Of a DNA stretch of 64,000 bases, positions 12,548 to 24,390 are shown piece by piece. Position numbers and translations under genes: made by a program. A model generated the notes under the pieces. That model ran no database searches and had not been told where the DNA came from. It saw only the letters and a list, made by a program, of their open reading frames with translations. Source of the DNA: Epiperipatus broadwayi (taxonomy: Eukaryota > Onychophora > Udeonychophora > Euonychophora > Peripatidae); contig JAQFVV010006221.1 of the NCBI GenBank assembly GCA_028023455.1, positions 1,676,001 through 1,740,000 of the forward strand, in the 5' to 3' direction. Each line of letters opens with the position of its first letter. Positions within the stretch are counted from its first letter, which is position 1.

Positions 12548-12751
12548 AAAACAGGCAAAACTCACTATACGTAGGTGCAGTGCTCTCAGATCCAAGGCTC
12601 CTCACTGATGAAGGCCACAAGCCAGAAACTAGTCTTGGGATATTAGATGAGTAGGCACTAGATGGGGATTTTATGCACAAGCCTTCTGGCATCTATTGAT
12701 TACTCTAGCTTGCTGTGTGTGACAATACGTATAGTGAGTTTTGCTTGTTTT
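12548..12751. mobile_element. fold-back element family FB-A, copy 1
   Basis: Terminal inverted repeats at 12548-12573 and 12726-12751 both read AAAACA-GCAAAACTCACTAT-ACGTA inward. The core has the family words CCTCACTGATGAAGGCCACA, CTAGTCTTGGGATATTAGAT and GGATTTTATGCACAAGCCTT. A reversed family tail (ACATCACATGACCATCACC, TATGCTTGTGT) sits just left, at 12490-12545. This is the FB-A copy with the most perfect termini. Confidence 0.8.
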
Positions 12752-13002
12752 ATCAAATTATTGTTCTTCTTCTTTCTTATTTTATTTTGAACCAAAATTA
12801 AATCTTGGTGTATACTTCTATTATTATAATCATTAGCTAATAGACATTATTTATGTGATTTGTTTCTTCGTTCAGATATGATTTATTTGAATGGTTACTT
12901 GTTCAAAGAAAAGAGTTTTGGCTTCCAAAAAGATTTAAGTTGCATGGCAATGTGATGAAAATTGTTGGTATCTGTCTAGGTATGCAGTTTTTCTGAAAAC
13001 CA

Positions 13003-13375
13003 AAGAAAAAAGAATGGTTTATAGACACTAAATTGTCAGGCATAATTTTTATTTTTAATATATATATATTACAGCGAAATTATATTGTTAAAAAGTAAAT
13101 TAGACTAATATTTGTTTAAATAAATATTAAGTAATGTTAGTTAGTATCACAAATTATTATTTTTTATCTTCTAATTGAACTTGAACTTTGTTTAGACTAT
13201 CAGAGATTCGATTGCTTTTATAATATATCTAAAGAAAAAGGACTGTGATAAGATAATATGTTAAGTAATAATAATAATAACAGAGTAATATTATCTGTGA
13301 ATTACTTCAAATAATACGCTTGCGTTTAAATGTAATATACATATACCTTTATTTATCATAAAAATACTTGTTTTC
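13003..13375 (+). repeat. left arm of a 6 kb-spaced inverted pair
   Basis: This segment is a diverged inverted copy of about 18680-19065. Shared stretches include TTTGTTTAAATAAATATTAA, TGTGATAAGATAAT and ACAGAGTAATATTATCTGTG / CACAGATAATATTACTGA-. It encloses, with its partner, the FB-A copies and gypsy relic between them. Confidence 0.65.
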
Positions 13376-13866
13376 AACATTATAAAAACAATCATTCTCG
13401 AAACCCATGGAGTTTATAAAACTTCATGAAGAGGCTATAAAGCATCTTATATAGATATGGTCAATTACCACATTAGGGCTAGAAGATATGATCGTGTTAA
13501 TGCAGTTAAACAGCATTCATCATCAGCAGCACTTTTAATCCATCTTATGGATATGGATCATAATAGTGATTTTTTTAGAAGGCTATCCAGACATGATCCT
13601 CTCTAACAATGCAAGATCTGAGATGACATTAAAATCCTTAAAAGACCAGATTGTATCAATAAGCATGATAATACGTGTAAAATGCCTTATTTGGAAGAAA
13701 TGATTCTAAATAGCTTCTGATTTTTATTATTTTTACCTATTTTCTATTAGTAGAACTCTAATTGGTGTTATATATCAGTGTTTGCAGTGCCTGTATAACT
13801 ATTTTATAATATTCATTATCCATCTGATGGCCAATATGACCCAATAAAAATGTTTGATATATATAT

Positions 13867-14264
13867 TTATTAGCAATAAGAAACTCTCCAGACAATAGTG
13901 CTATCCAGTGCAAACTTTAGTAATCAATGGGTGCAGGAAGGTTTTTGCATAAAGTCCCCATCTAGTGCCTACTCATCCAATATCTTCAGACTCATTTCCA
14001 ACCTTGTGGCTTTCATCAGTGAGGAGCTTTGGATCTGACAGCACTGCATCTAGATCTAAGTGCAGTGCTCTAAGATGCAAAGGTGCAATGCTATCAGATC
14101 CAAAGATCCTCACTGATAAAAGCCACAAGCTAGAAACTAGTCTGAGAATATTGGATGAGAAGGCTCTAGATGAGGATTTTATGCAAAAACCTTCCTGCAT
14201 CCACTGATTACTAAAGTGTGTACTGGGTAGCACTACTGTCTGGAGAGTTTGATATTGCTAATAA
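13867..14264. mobile_element. fold-back element family FB-A, copy 2 (near-complete palindrome)
   Basis: TTATTAGCAATAAGAAACTC at 13867 pairs with GAGTTTGATATTGCTAATAA ending at 14264, and pairing continues towards the centre near 14066. Family words appear in both orientations: CACAAGCTAGAAACTAGTCT and its complement, and CTTTCATCAGTGAGG / CCTCACTGATAAAAG. The two overlapping short ORFs here are products of the palindrome. The family tail (CAGCTTGTGTAAGTATAGG, ATGGTGATCATGTGAT) follows at 14262-14305. Confidence 0.8.
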
Positions 14265-14829
14265 CAGCTTGTGTAAGTATAGGAAATGGTGATCATGTGA
14301 TATATATTTTTAGTACAATAAATTATACACAGATAAATCTGAGTAATATATCATATATATTTCAATAATTTATTTTACATTTGTATCAATATGTAGTTTT
14401 CACATATAAAAAATATATGTATATATTTTATAAGGAAGGCCTTATGACACTGTGATTAGTATTTCTGCATGTCTTAACAATGATCTGTATTTCAAATTGG
14501 ATCACCTAAAATCTGGATATTTTTTAAAATTCCAAACAGGATTAATTTTTTTTAGAGTGAGAGGATAGGTGACCCATTGGTAAATCAATTAACCTACTGG
14601 TTATTTTTACCTAAAGTAACAATTATAAAAGCTCTTATTACTTGGAAACTAGTGCAAAATGCCTTTTATTCACAGATATTCAATATGGAGAGATATGGTT
14701 AGAGAAATATCTCTTTTTTTGCAGTGGTTATGTAAAGATTCTTCTACATTTTAAATACAGTATATACCTACTGTTATATTTCAACTTATAACATCAATTT
14801 ATAGATTAACTCAGATTCCATATTATCTT

Positions 14830-15322
14830 CATCAGATTGAATATTCATAACCACAGAACAATGAATATATGAATACATAAGATATGTACAATAGCAGAAA
14901 CAGGCCAATGGGTGTTCAGTGAATCCAATTGTTTTCATTATGGAACGTGATCTGGTTATTAATAATGAGTCCAGTTGGAGATGAAAACAGAAAACAATGA
15001 ATTATTGTCAGACCAGAATGCATGCTGTCCACTATGTAGCTAAGGCAGAAAGGCAAGTTCATATTATAACCGGAAACTGCTAGATCATAATCAGATATGA
15101 GGCAAGCTGTCATGGTACATCTGGAAGTCTTAGGTAAACTTAGAAGGTGACCTAAAATCCCTCCCTTACTGTAATAATTACAGAGCTATCAAATGCTATA
15201 CCTTAACTAACATATCAGGCATATGATATAGTAAGCATTGTTATGTATTCATACTGATTTGTAAATATTGTATGTGTACATGAAATAAATATTAATCTAT
15301 ATAACCACTTATAAACACAACA
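14830..15322 (+). repeat. 5' LTR of a Ty3/gypsy relic
   Basis: Direct-repeat partner of 17178-18071. Matching blocks, in order, are CAGATTGA, TATATGAATA-ATAAGATAT, AGTGAAT--AATTGTTTTCAT, ATAATCAGA-ATGAGGCAA and TGAAATAAATA near the end. The copies differ by many substitutions, so the insertion is old. Exact ends are uncertain by about 10 bp. Confidence 0.7.
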
Positions 15323-15689
15323 GATTAGGCACTGTCAACAGTATCTGCTCACATGGCTTGTTTAGATCTGTGTTATTAATTACAAAAAATTGACAACTAA
15401 CATGATTAGCATATCAATAAAAAATTAAAAAATCAAATGTGAATTGTTATTTATTAACTATAAAAAAAATTGCAATTTTTCTCTCACAGCTGGAAAAAAA
15501 TCAAAATTGCTAAAATTGGTACATTAGAAAAATTTGGTCTATCCTGAAAATTGGCCATCCTAAATAGATCTAATGCTTTTCTATATGCAGGATAATCAAA
15601 TTTAAAAATCCTAAACTAAAAATTATTATCATTTGTATCAATATGTGGATTTTGACCATACAAGATTTTAGTATCCACAGGCAGCCCCC

Positions 15690-16915
15690 ATGTTTCTGGC
15701 TGGGCTTGAACTTGAAAAAGCACTATCTCTAGTATCAAACTATTTCTTCTAGAAACCTTAACGATAATACAGAGATATTTCTTCAACATCTGTAAACAAG
15801 AATATGGGGAAAAATGAGAGACTTTGCTGCTAAACTCAGAAAGCTAGCTCTGAACTGCGGCTTTAAGTACTTATTAAATAAAATCCTGAGATATTGTTCA
15901 TTTTGTGGAATGAAAGTCCACAACCTTAGGATCTAGCTGTTGATAGACCCTGATATCACATTTCATTCAGCTGTCTTTTAGGAAATTCTGAGTTGACAAT
16001 GAATCAGGTGATTCCATTGGGAAAAACGGGCTACAGTATTAAATTTATCAAACAATAAATTGGGTCAAACAAATATTCAGCTGACAATAGAAAAAACTGA
16101 CTAAATAAATCAGCAAAAACAAACAAAAATACTTTGTTATAGATGTGACAAAGCAAAACACACACACACACACTGAATTTCCACACCAGTATACAGTGTG
16201 TAAATATAACAAACATCAGTCACACAGAAACTTCTTGATGTTTTTTTTTTTTAAAAAAAAACTAAATTGCTCATTTATGAACTGAAGAGTCCATTCCAAA
16301 AAGCTATAAGAGCAACATAAAATTTAATAATACATATAAATAATGTAGGAGGTATTGACTTGGTGTTCAAATGCAAAATTATTAATAATGATACACTGGT
16401 GATAATGGAACTGGATACTTGGTGTTCAAAGGCAAAATTATTATTAATGATACACTGGTGACAATGGAACTGGATACAGGGTCTGCAATGTCCATTATGT
16501 CAAAAACCATGTGGGAATTTGCTGCATTCTAGCAAGAGGCAATTAAATATCATTGTCAAACAAAAATTTAAATTACAGGGTCTAATAAAACAGCTCATTT
16601 ATTGTGTCTGTTCATAAGCTTAGCAATTTATTAGGTCATGACTGGTTCAATCACTCGGGTTTTACAATAAGAAAGTAAAACAACTCATGAAAATAAAATC
16701 AAACAGGGTCTACCCAGAAGTGATTGATGTTAAACTTGATTTTAATCATCAGATAATTCATAAATGTAAAGTACTAATATGCAGATAAGTGCTCAAGTAT
16801 ACAATGCCATATATTTAAGGAAATCAAATAGGTTCCAGCAGTTGTGATCAAATTAAAAGGATTGTAAAAAGTGGTGTCTCAAACAGCAGATAGACCGTAA
16901 TTCCACAGTTACAGA
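15690..16915 (+). pseudogene. decayed gag-protease region of a Ty3/gypsy (K02A2.6-like) retrotransposon
   Basis: Successive plus-strand frames show the order expected of a gypsy element. Near 15813 a gag segment reads FAAKLRKLALNCGFKYLLNK and then LRYCSFCGMKVHNLRI, the conserved LR-LA--C-FG--L---LRD--V-G block. Near 16135 a zinc-knuckle relic reads CYRCDKAKHT, followed by C and H residues. Near 16455 the aspartic protease active site is MELDTGSAMSIMSKTMW. Near 16620 LSNLLGHDWFNHSGFTIRK fits the protease C-terminal LLGrDW motif. About 16830-16900 resembles the start of a reverse transcriptase (VVIKLK, then KSGV). Stops and frameshifts are frequent, and the RT fingers and palm, RNase H and integrase are missing. 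Confidence 0.7.
16358..16476 (+). repeat. tandem duplication inside the gypsy relic
   Basis: ACTTGGTGTTCAAA-GCAAAATTATTA followed by AATGATACACTGGTGA-AATG and GAACTGGATAC occurs twice with about 60 bp period, duplicating the start of the protease segment. Confidence 0.75.
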
Positions 16916-17177
16916 AAGCAGCAAAAATTGAATTATATGTCACTAATCAATAGTGAAGAATCACCAACAAGCAGTAAAGAGTCATTAAAATTTAAAGTAA
17001 TCAGAATGATATTTTAAGGCAATGGATTTGCTGGTGAAGTCACTGAACCTGATGAATCCAGAAACAGCAAAGACATCCATCAAAGCATCTGAATGAGTAC
17101 ATTACCCACAGATTGTTTTAGCCAGGGAGGGAAGATCATATCTCAACTTACCTTTAACTAATGGACTAATGCAGATT

Positions 17178-18071
<894 letters not shown>

Positions 18072-18174
18072 ATATCAGATAAAAAAATTAGCTTTGGGGT
18101 CTTTCATATACTACCAGATTTTACATTTTCTGTTTATGTCTTTGAATTGTATAATAATAAGTAAATTGTACAGA

Positions 18175-18515
18175 GGCTAAATTCTCCATGCAGTAGCACC
18201 ACTCAGTGCAAGCTAGAATAATCAATGGATACAAGAAGGTTTGTGCATAAAATTCCTATCTAAAGTCTATTCATTCAATATCCCCAGACTAGTTTTTAGC
18301 TTGTGGCTTTCATCATTGAGAAATCTTGGAACTAAGGTCCAAGTCACAAGCTAGAGACTAGTCTGGGGGTATTGATGAGTAGGCACTATATAGGAATTTT
18401 ATGCACAAACCTTTTTACATCCGTTGATTACTCTGGCTTGCACTGAGTGGCACTAAACAGTTTATATAAGCAATAAAAAATGGTGACCATGTGATGTTTA
18501 ATGGTTTAATAAGCA
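18175..18515. mobile_element. fold-back element family FB-A, copy 3
   Basis: The left arm from 18175 reads GGCTAAATTCTCCATGCAGT, CCACTCAGTGCAAGC and CCCCAGACTAGTTT. The right arm to about 18462 reads the complement (ACTAGTCTGGGGGTATT, GCTTGCACTGAGTGG). The one-sided tail follows to 18515 (ATGGTGACCATGTGATGTTT). Confidence 0.8.
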
Positions 18516-18679
18516 AATTATATATATATCAAATAAATGAATATCTTTCTGTAGATATATAAATAGCTTTTTTTCATAGTTTCCTAAGAGGCCATTATTG
18601 TTTAGAGATCACATTTGAAATTCGATTAACTACATAAATTGACAAAATAATATATATAATATTCTTTATAATTTTTTTT

Positions 18680-19065
18680 ATTATTGTTGTTATAATGTCA
18701 AAAATAAAAATATGTATTACATTTATATGTAAGCATGTTAACTGAAGCAATTTTCAATTCACAGATAATATTACTGATATTATTATTATTATTATTTACC
18801 ACATTATCTTATCACACTCTTTTCTTTTTATATATACTATAAAAACAATCTAATCTCTGATACTCTAAACGAAATTAAGTTCAGTTACAAAATAAATAAA
18901 TAAATAGATATTTGTATTAGTAAGTTTACTTAATATTTATTTAAACAAATATTGGTCCCATTTACTTTTTAATATTATAATTTTGCTGTAATATTCTTTT
19001 TTTTTTTAAAGGTAAAAATTGTACCTGATAATTTAAGACTGTATTACTTATTCTTTTTTTCTCTC
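18680..19065 (-). repeat. right arm of a 6 kb-spaced inverted pair
   Basis: Inverted diverged copy of 13003-13375. On the minus strand it reads TTAAATTATCAGGTAC, TTACAGCAAAATTATAATAT and TTTGTTTAAATAAATATTAA. Confidence 0.65.
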
Positions 19066-19249
19066 TTAATACTCTAGCACTTACCAATCTATTTTAATGC
19101 TTTAGTCATTCTATACTCCAAGCTTTGGTTATGTATATTAAAAAAACTGTATATTACTATTCCAAATATCTCATTGCAAACAAATAGTAATATTTATTAG
19201 CTAGTAATGATATACCCAAATAAGGATGCATTGATCAGAAAATCTTACT

Positions 19250-19635
19250 CAATACTTCACTTTCTCTACATTGTCACAATAGACATCTCAAAGTGAATTA
19301 AAATGTAGTGGTGCTGAACTGGGTTCACATCTGTATGACTACACAAGGGAATGAGCTTAGATTGAAAACATTATTGTGTTTTCATCTTCAGTTTCTAGCT
19401 TTATAGTTAACTAAATAGGTAAAAGGTAGCTGCTGGAGGGTTGCATTAGATCCTAAGATTTAGATGCAGTGCTCTCAGATCTAAGGTTCCTCACTGATAA
19501 AAGTCACAAGCTAGAAACAAGTCAGGGTATATTGGATGAGCAGGAACTACGTAGCAGTTTTATGCACAAACCTTCTTGCTTTCATTGATGACTAAAGCTT
19601 GCACTGGGAGGCACTACAGTATGGAGAGTTTGCTT
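19250..19635 (+). mobile_element. fold-back element family FB-A, copy 4 (right half plus long internal segment)
   Basis: The internal segment 19310-19445 (GTGCTGAACTGGGTTCACAT, ATGAGCTTAGATTGAAAACA, GTAGCTGCTGGAGGGTTGCA) recurs at about 60895-61035, and in reverse at about 23485-23635. The standard right arm follows (CCTCACTGATAAAAGTCACA, TTTTATGCACAAACCTTCTT, TATGGAGAGTTTGC). It abuts the LINE 3' fragment at 19636, suggesting insertion into it. Confidence 0.7.
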
Positions 19636-19975
19636 ATTAGGCATCTGCTAATTGAATGTAAATGCTTAAAGCAGAAAGGGTACAAATAATGAAGTTGTTG
19701 GAGAATAAATATAAACAAAGTGATTATACAGATGGTATGTTCATGGTTTTATGCTGTGTTTGGAAAAAATAAGGGGGGTTTAGACAGAAAGGCCATAAAG
19801 TGATCAAAGATGATGTTGTGGAAATGGGATGGTGCTGGATAGAGAAGAATATGGGGGAAACAGGGTGGGAAATGGAAAGGGAAGAGAAGGTGGCTAATAA
19901 ATTTCTCTGGGCATAATGGCTGAGAGATTCCTGATTTTGATAAAGGAGAAGCCATAGGGGTATCACATCACATTC
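19636..19975 (+). pseudogene. 3' end of a non-LTR LINE (same family as 53140-55432)
   Basis: It starts at RHLLIECKCLKQKGYK, the end of a Cys-Cys-His-Cys knuckle (H-L-EC). It then runs parallel to 55090-55432 through GGAAATGGAAAGGGAAG, TTTCTCTGGGCATA, GAGAGATTCCTGATT and a final ATCACATCACA. The 3' terminus is shared, so both copies end naturally here. Only this terminal ~340 bp is kept. Confidence 0.7.
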
Positions 19976-20230
19976 TGTTATTAATCACATATCTAAGGAA
20001 TTACACTATTGACTACAGAATATGATAAAACAAATAAATTTTAAAGTTAAAAATTATTATCAATATATTTTTCAGATTACAGATTTGTCATACCAACAAC
20101 TGTTAACGTTTAGCCATTATATGATAAGTATAACTAAAACTAAGTTCAAATATAGCAGTTCTGGCTCGTGAACTTCATATAAACTCCCGAGCAATAAAGC
20201 TATTAGCATTATTTTTATAACTAATATTAA
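19976..20230. other. unassigned AT-rich spacer
   Basis: No recognisable feature. Confidence 0.5.
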
Positions 20231-20326
20231 GTCAAGCGTTGGTAGCGGAGAGATCAGCGCAGTCGCCTTGCAAGCAAGCAGCGCTCCCCAGCCGATGCTT
20301 TGACATATGGAAAAAAAAAAAAAAAG
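20231..20326 (+). mobile_element. tRNA-derived SINE, truncated
   Basis: The head GTCAAGCGTTGGTAGCGGAG, with AGATCAGCGCAGTCGCCTT, matches the SINE on the minus strand at 6497-6602. The B-box half is deleted, and the copy ends ATATGG plus an A run (20311-20325). This is the clearest A tail of any SINE in the window. Confidence 0.75.
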
Positions 20327-21408
20327 AAATTTATATGATTAACTTAGAATTTTATAAATTAAATAATTTTTGTTTTCCCAAAGTTAATTTTAAAAAACAC
20401 AGAGAAAAGTTTGATAATAAAAGAAATCCCTCTAAAACATAAAACTCCTTTTAAAATTGGCTCATTTTACACATTACTATTTTCTAACAACGAATATATT
20501 TTCCAATAATAAATGTATTGTTTTTAATTGCTAATAAATTATTGATTTCATTATTTATTGGATGCATTAAATGAAGTCTTCACTTACAACTTTTATAAAA
20601 AATATAAACCAAAATTAGTAAAGCATCTTTCTGAATATGTAATCATATCTTTAGTGATATTGCGCTAATTCGAGTTATTTAAACAACTCAGGTATCATAA
20701 GTAAATATGAATAAAAAACTTTTTACAATCTTCCTTTAGTGACAACTGGCTGTATCACTCAACCCGTATATAGAGTATATATATATCATCTTGTAAATAA
20801 CAGCACAATTAATCTTTCCCTTATTATGATTAATAAAAGAGTAATTTCGACGCAGTAAATAAACACGTAGAAAAAAATTATCGTAGTTCTAAAAACATAA
20901 AAACATTATTACTATTATTAATTTGTTTTGTTGTTTTTTTAAAAAAATTTCGTTAAGTGTCCTTAACTAAGTTATGAAATCAAAATCTTCGATTATCGTT
21001 TGCTTAAAATATAGATTTGGAATAAAGCCAAAAAAAAAAAAAAAAACACTTCAATTTTTATTTATTTACTTTTTAACACAAGTGGTAATAAATTATTAAT
21101 AATAACCGAATCAGAGATGCTGAACACAGGTTAGTTGTCTCTTTTTATTACGATGCTATGATATAGTTGTTAATAAAGGATATTTCAGTAAGATAACAGA
21201 TTAATCTTGCTAAGGTTAAATAGACTGAATAAATATAATTTATCTTAAATTAATTTTAAAGTTGCATTTAAAAAACTATTTAAAAAAAATTAAATTAAAA
21301 ACAATCCTAGTATTGAATAAATCACAATTATGAGATCCAGATTGAATAAAATATAAATAATCAGTAAATTAGATGTTATAGCTCTGTTAATAATTGTCAT
21401 TGGCCATT
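20327..21408. other. unassigned AT-rich stretch
   Basis: No gene or bounded repeat recognised; contains an A run at about 21030-21046. Confidence 0.45.
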
Positions 21409-21410
21409 CA

Positions 21411-21556
21411 TTAGATTAGAGAATATCCAATAATGAATAATATTTCTGTAGTACAATTTTCACCACACCATTATCACACAAGGTGTGGATGTGAGAATAG
21501 AGTAGTGAAAATTGTACTACAGAAATATTATTCGTTATTGGATAATCTCTAGTCTA
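21411..21556. mobile_element. hairpin MITE
   Basis: Arms 21413-21473 (TTAGAGAATATCCAATAATG, TCTGTAGTACAATTTTCAC) and 21503-21556 (GTGAAAATTGTACTACAGA, TTATTGGATAATCTCTA) are inverted copies. The right arm also forms the start of the tandem units that follow. Confidence 0.75.
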
Positions 21557-22300
21557 CTGAATAACTAATAAAAAATTATTAATATACTTTTATTAAGTGA
21601 TTTGGGTTAAAATTGTGAGGGCAGCACATATGACACATCAATTATCCTGTAGTACTTTTTGCTATATATATATATACTGAACAATGATAAAGATATGTGT
21701 AAGAAATTGTGATCTGGGTCAAATGATGAGTGTGTAAGAAATTGTGATCTGGGTCAAATGATGAGTGCTAGTTCAGCATAAAATGTGCATCTTGGGGAAG
21801 ATTTTTTTTCATGTTCTTGGTCATATGTTTATGACTACATTCTTCCACAAGCTGTTAAGAGGTGATAGAAACCAGTTCTTACCTTGCGTAAGAGTGTGTA
21901 GTGAAAATTATACTACAGAAATATTATTAGTTATTGGATAATCTCTAGTCTAATGAATAATTAATAAAAATTATTAATATACATTCACTAATTGATTTGT
22001 GTAAAAGTTGTGAGGTCATCACAATTTGATACTTACCAATTAAACTCTAGTAATTTGTTATCTACATATATATATACTGAACAATGATAAAGGCATATGT
22101 AAGAGACTGTGATCTGGGCCAACTGATGAGTGCTGGTTTAGCATGGAATGTACATCTTAGGGATTGTAGAACTATTTCACATGTCTTTGGTAATATGTTT
22201 ATGATTCCATATCTTCTCAAGATGTTAAAATCAGATAGAAAACAGTCCCTATCTTACATGAGAATGATGTAGAGAAAATTGTACTACAGAAATATTCTTT
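21502..22300 (+). repeat. two-plus tandem units of a ~0.37-0.40 kb repeat
   Basis: GTAGTGAAAATT-TACTACAGAAATATT marks unit starts near 21502, 21898 and 22269 (the last as GTAGAGAAAATT). Inside each unit come TTGTGAGG, ATATATATACTGAACAATGA, TGTGATCTGGG-CAA-TGATGA and TGTTTATGA-T. The first unit also has an internal 36-bp duplication at about 21693-21765. Non-coding; the related dispersed copy is at 6603-7390. Confidence 0.7.
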
Positions 22301-22462
22301 GTTATCACTCTGTATCTTATCACATGTAACAACATGAGAGATATTAATTACTATAAGATATGATCAAATTACTGGAAATGTTTTCATCATGAGAGAAGTG
22401 AAAAAGATTAATATATATTTGTAATTAGGAAAAAAAAGACCTACAGCTTTATTGCTTGAGAA

Positions 22463-22665
22463 TTAAACCACTAAACATCACATGATCACTAACTCATACT
22501 AGTACACAATTGTTCCCCACTGATGAAGGCCACAAGCCAGAAACTAGTCTGGGGATATTGGATGAATAGGCTAGTAGGGATTTTATGCACAAGCCTTCTG
22601 GCATCCATTGATTACTCTGGTTGGTACAAGATGGCACTACTGTATGGAGAGTTTTGCCTTGCTTG
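22463..22665. mobile_element. fold-back element family FB-A, copy 5
   Basis: A reversed tail (ACCACTAAACATCACATGAT) at 22463-22490 is followed by the family core: ACTGATGAAGGCCACAAGCC, AACTAGTCTGGGGATATTGG, TTTTATGCACAAGCCTTCTG, TATGGAGAGTTTTGCC. The left half of the palindrome is missing. Confidence 0.75.
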
Positions 22666-23290
22666 AGAAGTTCAAGCGCCAGACCTGTGAGTGCCAGAAT
22701 CAATTCAAATGGCCAGGACATCAGAGAAAAGAGACCAAATCAAGTAAATCTATCAAATAGCTTTGAATATCTGACATGAGTTATCATCCTTAAAGAAAAT
22801 ATTTTTTATCTAATAATAAATGAAAAATAATATATTAAAAGATAATTTAAACTTTACTCATGCTTTATTTTTATTCCTATATTATCATCCTTTGCTGCCT
22901 AATTCTCAAAAAAATATTGATCACATTAATTAAAATCAACATTGAAATAAGAAGCTCAGTTTCCAGATTCTAAGCAAAAGAAAGTTCTAATTTGATGCTG
23001 AGAGTATTACATATGTTGTTAATTATGGTACTGATGTTTCTGGGGAAACTATTTTAATTGATTCCAGTGTGTTTCGAACGAATGCTTCTGTTTGAATCCA
23101 TAACAAATTAATAATGAGATTTTTGTTTCGAAAATAAATTTCAAAAATAAACCAATAAACTTCTCATATTAATATAACAAATTGTAATTTATTATAATAT
23201 TAGTATTTATTTAAGATTAGGAGATTATTTTCATTTTGTTGCAAACAATATGATAATTGATGGATGTGTATATTTTTTTATAACTATTAA
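22666..23290. other. unassigned AT-rich stretch
   Basis: No gene or repeat structure recognised. Confidence 0.45.
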
Positions 23291-23293
23291 GGA

Positions 23294-23750
23294 TAACACA
23301 GAGGCAAAATTCTCCCTACAGTAGCACCACTCAGTGCATGCCAGAGTAATCAATGGATGCAAAAAGAGTTGTGCATAAAATCCTTATCTAGTGCCTACAC
23401 ATCTAATATCCCCAGACTAGTTTCCAGCTTGTGGCTTTCATCAGTGAGGAACCTTGGATCCAAGAGCACTGCACCTACATTTTAGAATCCAATGCAACTC
23501 CCCAGAAGCCATTATTTATCTTTTAAATTAACTATAAAGTTTTGAGTCCAAATGAAAATGCAACAATGTTTTCAATGTAAGCTCACTTGCTTGTATAATC
23601 TTATAGATCTGAACTCAATTCAGCATGGTTTTTTAATAATCACAATTACCATAATCCTATTGGGCAGAAGAGAATTGCCTCTATGTTATCAGCTTGTATA
23701 AGCATAAAGAATGGTGATCACGTGACGTTAAGTGGTTTAGTAACTATTAA
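23294..23750. mobile_element. fold-back element family FB-A, copy 6
   Basis: The left end is AACACAGAGGCAAAATTCTC and the complementary right end GAGAATTGCCTCTATGTT reaches 23685. Between them is the left arm (CCACTCAGTGCATGCCAGAG, CCCCAGACTAGTTTCCAGC) and, reversed, the long internal segment shared with copies 4 and 9. The tail follows to 23745 (AAAGAATGGTGATCACGTGA). Confidence 0.75.
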
Positions 23751-24075
23751 AGATCATGTTAATATAATTTTGAACATTTCTTTTTAAATATTTAACTACA
23801 TGTGTATTAAGTTTTCTGCCGGAAACTTGTTTGGTGTCTAAGCAATTACATTATGTCACTAATGATAGTAAAATTTGTGTGCGTTTATTATCTGAAGAAG
23901 CGTTAATGTTTTTCTTCAGTTAAAAAGTTTTCTCCATACTTAAGTTTTTCATAATTATATAAAAAACTTTCTTATTGAATAACTTTATGATACTAATAAT
24001 TTAATGTTTAATTCCAATCAAAATTAAAATTTGATATTTATTAATGTCACAAGCAGACTGCATACTTTCTTTTAG

Positions 24076-24128
24076 GTACAAAGGACACAGCTAGACAACT
24101 ATTCATCTAGTTTGTGGTTGATAAATGG
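24076..24128 (+). other. candidate 53-nt host exon
   Basis: A pyrimidine-rich acceptor (ACTTTCTTTTAG) precedes 24076 and a strong donor (GTAAGTAAC) follows 24128. Of the three frames only one lacks a stop; it reads VQRTQLDNYSSSLWLING with 2 nt left over. This would be a micro-exon of a gene whose introns contain the surrounding repeats. I do not recognise the peptide. Chance occurrence in 64 kb is quite possible. Confidence 0.2.
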
Positions 24129-24290
24129 GTAAGTAACTATAATTTATAATTATCTAGTATATAAAGGTTCTAATGTTCTGTAAACAAAAATATATATGAT
24201 TATAATATAATCATCACAACCAATGAAGTAAGATACTACTTTCTTATAGGTACTGAGCCTATGCTTATTATATATATACACCTGGGTCTC

Positions 24291-24390
24291 ATTTTACGTG
24301 ATAGATAGGTTCCTCAGAAAACACGCGCAAATGAAATCGTGCAAAAATAGACGTAACTTACTTTGAAAAAGGGACTCGAAAATTTAAACA
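24291..24390 (+). repeat. pogo/Tigger-like terminal repeat
   Basis: CTGGGTCTCATTTTACGTGA is followed by GGTTCCTCAGAAAACACGCG and further CGTGCAAAAA / GACGTAACTTA words. It starts just after TATATATA-CAC. The layout resembles the long TIRs of pogo/Tigger elements, with repeated TTACGCG words and GGTTCCT-AGAAA. A matching inverted end, CGCGTAAAAAGAGACCCAG, lies at 33050-33068. Confidence 0.45.

Noticed and set aside
13965-14233. Overlapping 80-aa and 86-aa ORFs on opposite strands
   Set aside because: Mirror products of the FB-A palindrome.
21411-22300. CRISPR-like array
   Set aside because: Only two to three long units without short regular spacers, in eukaryotic DNA.
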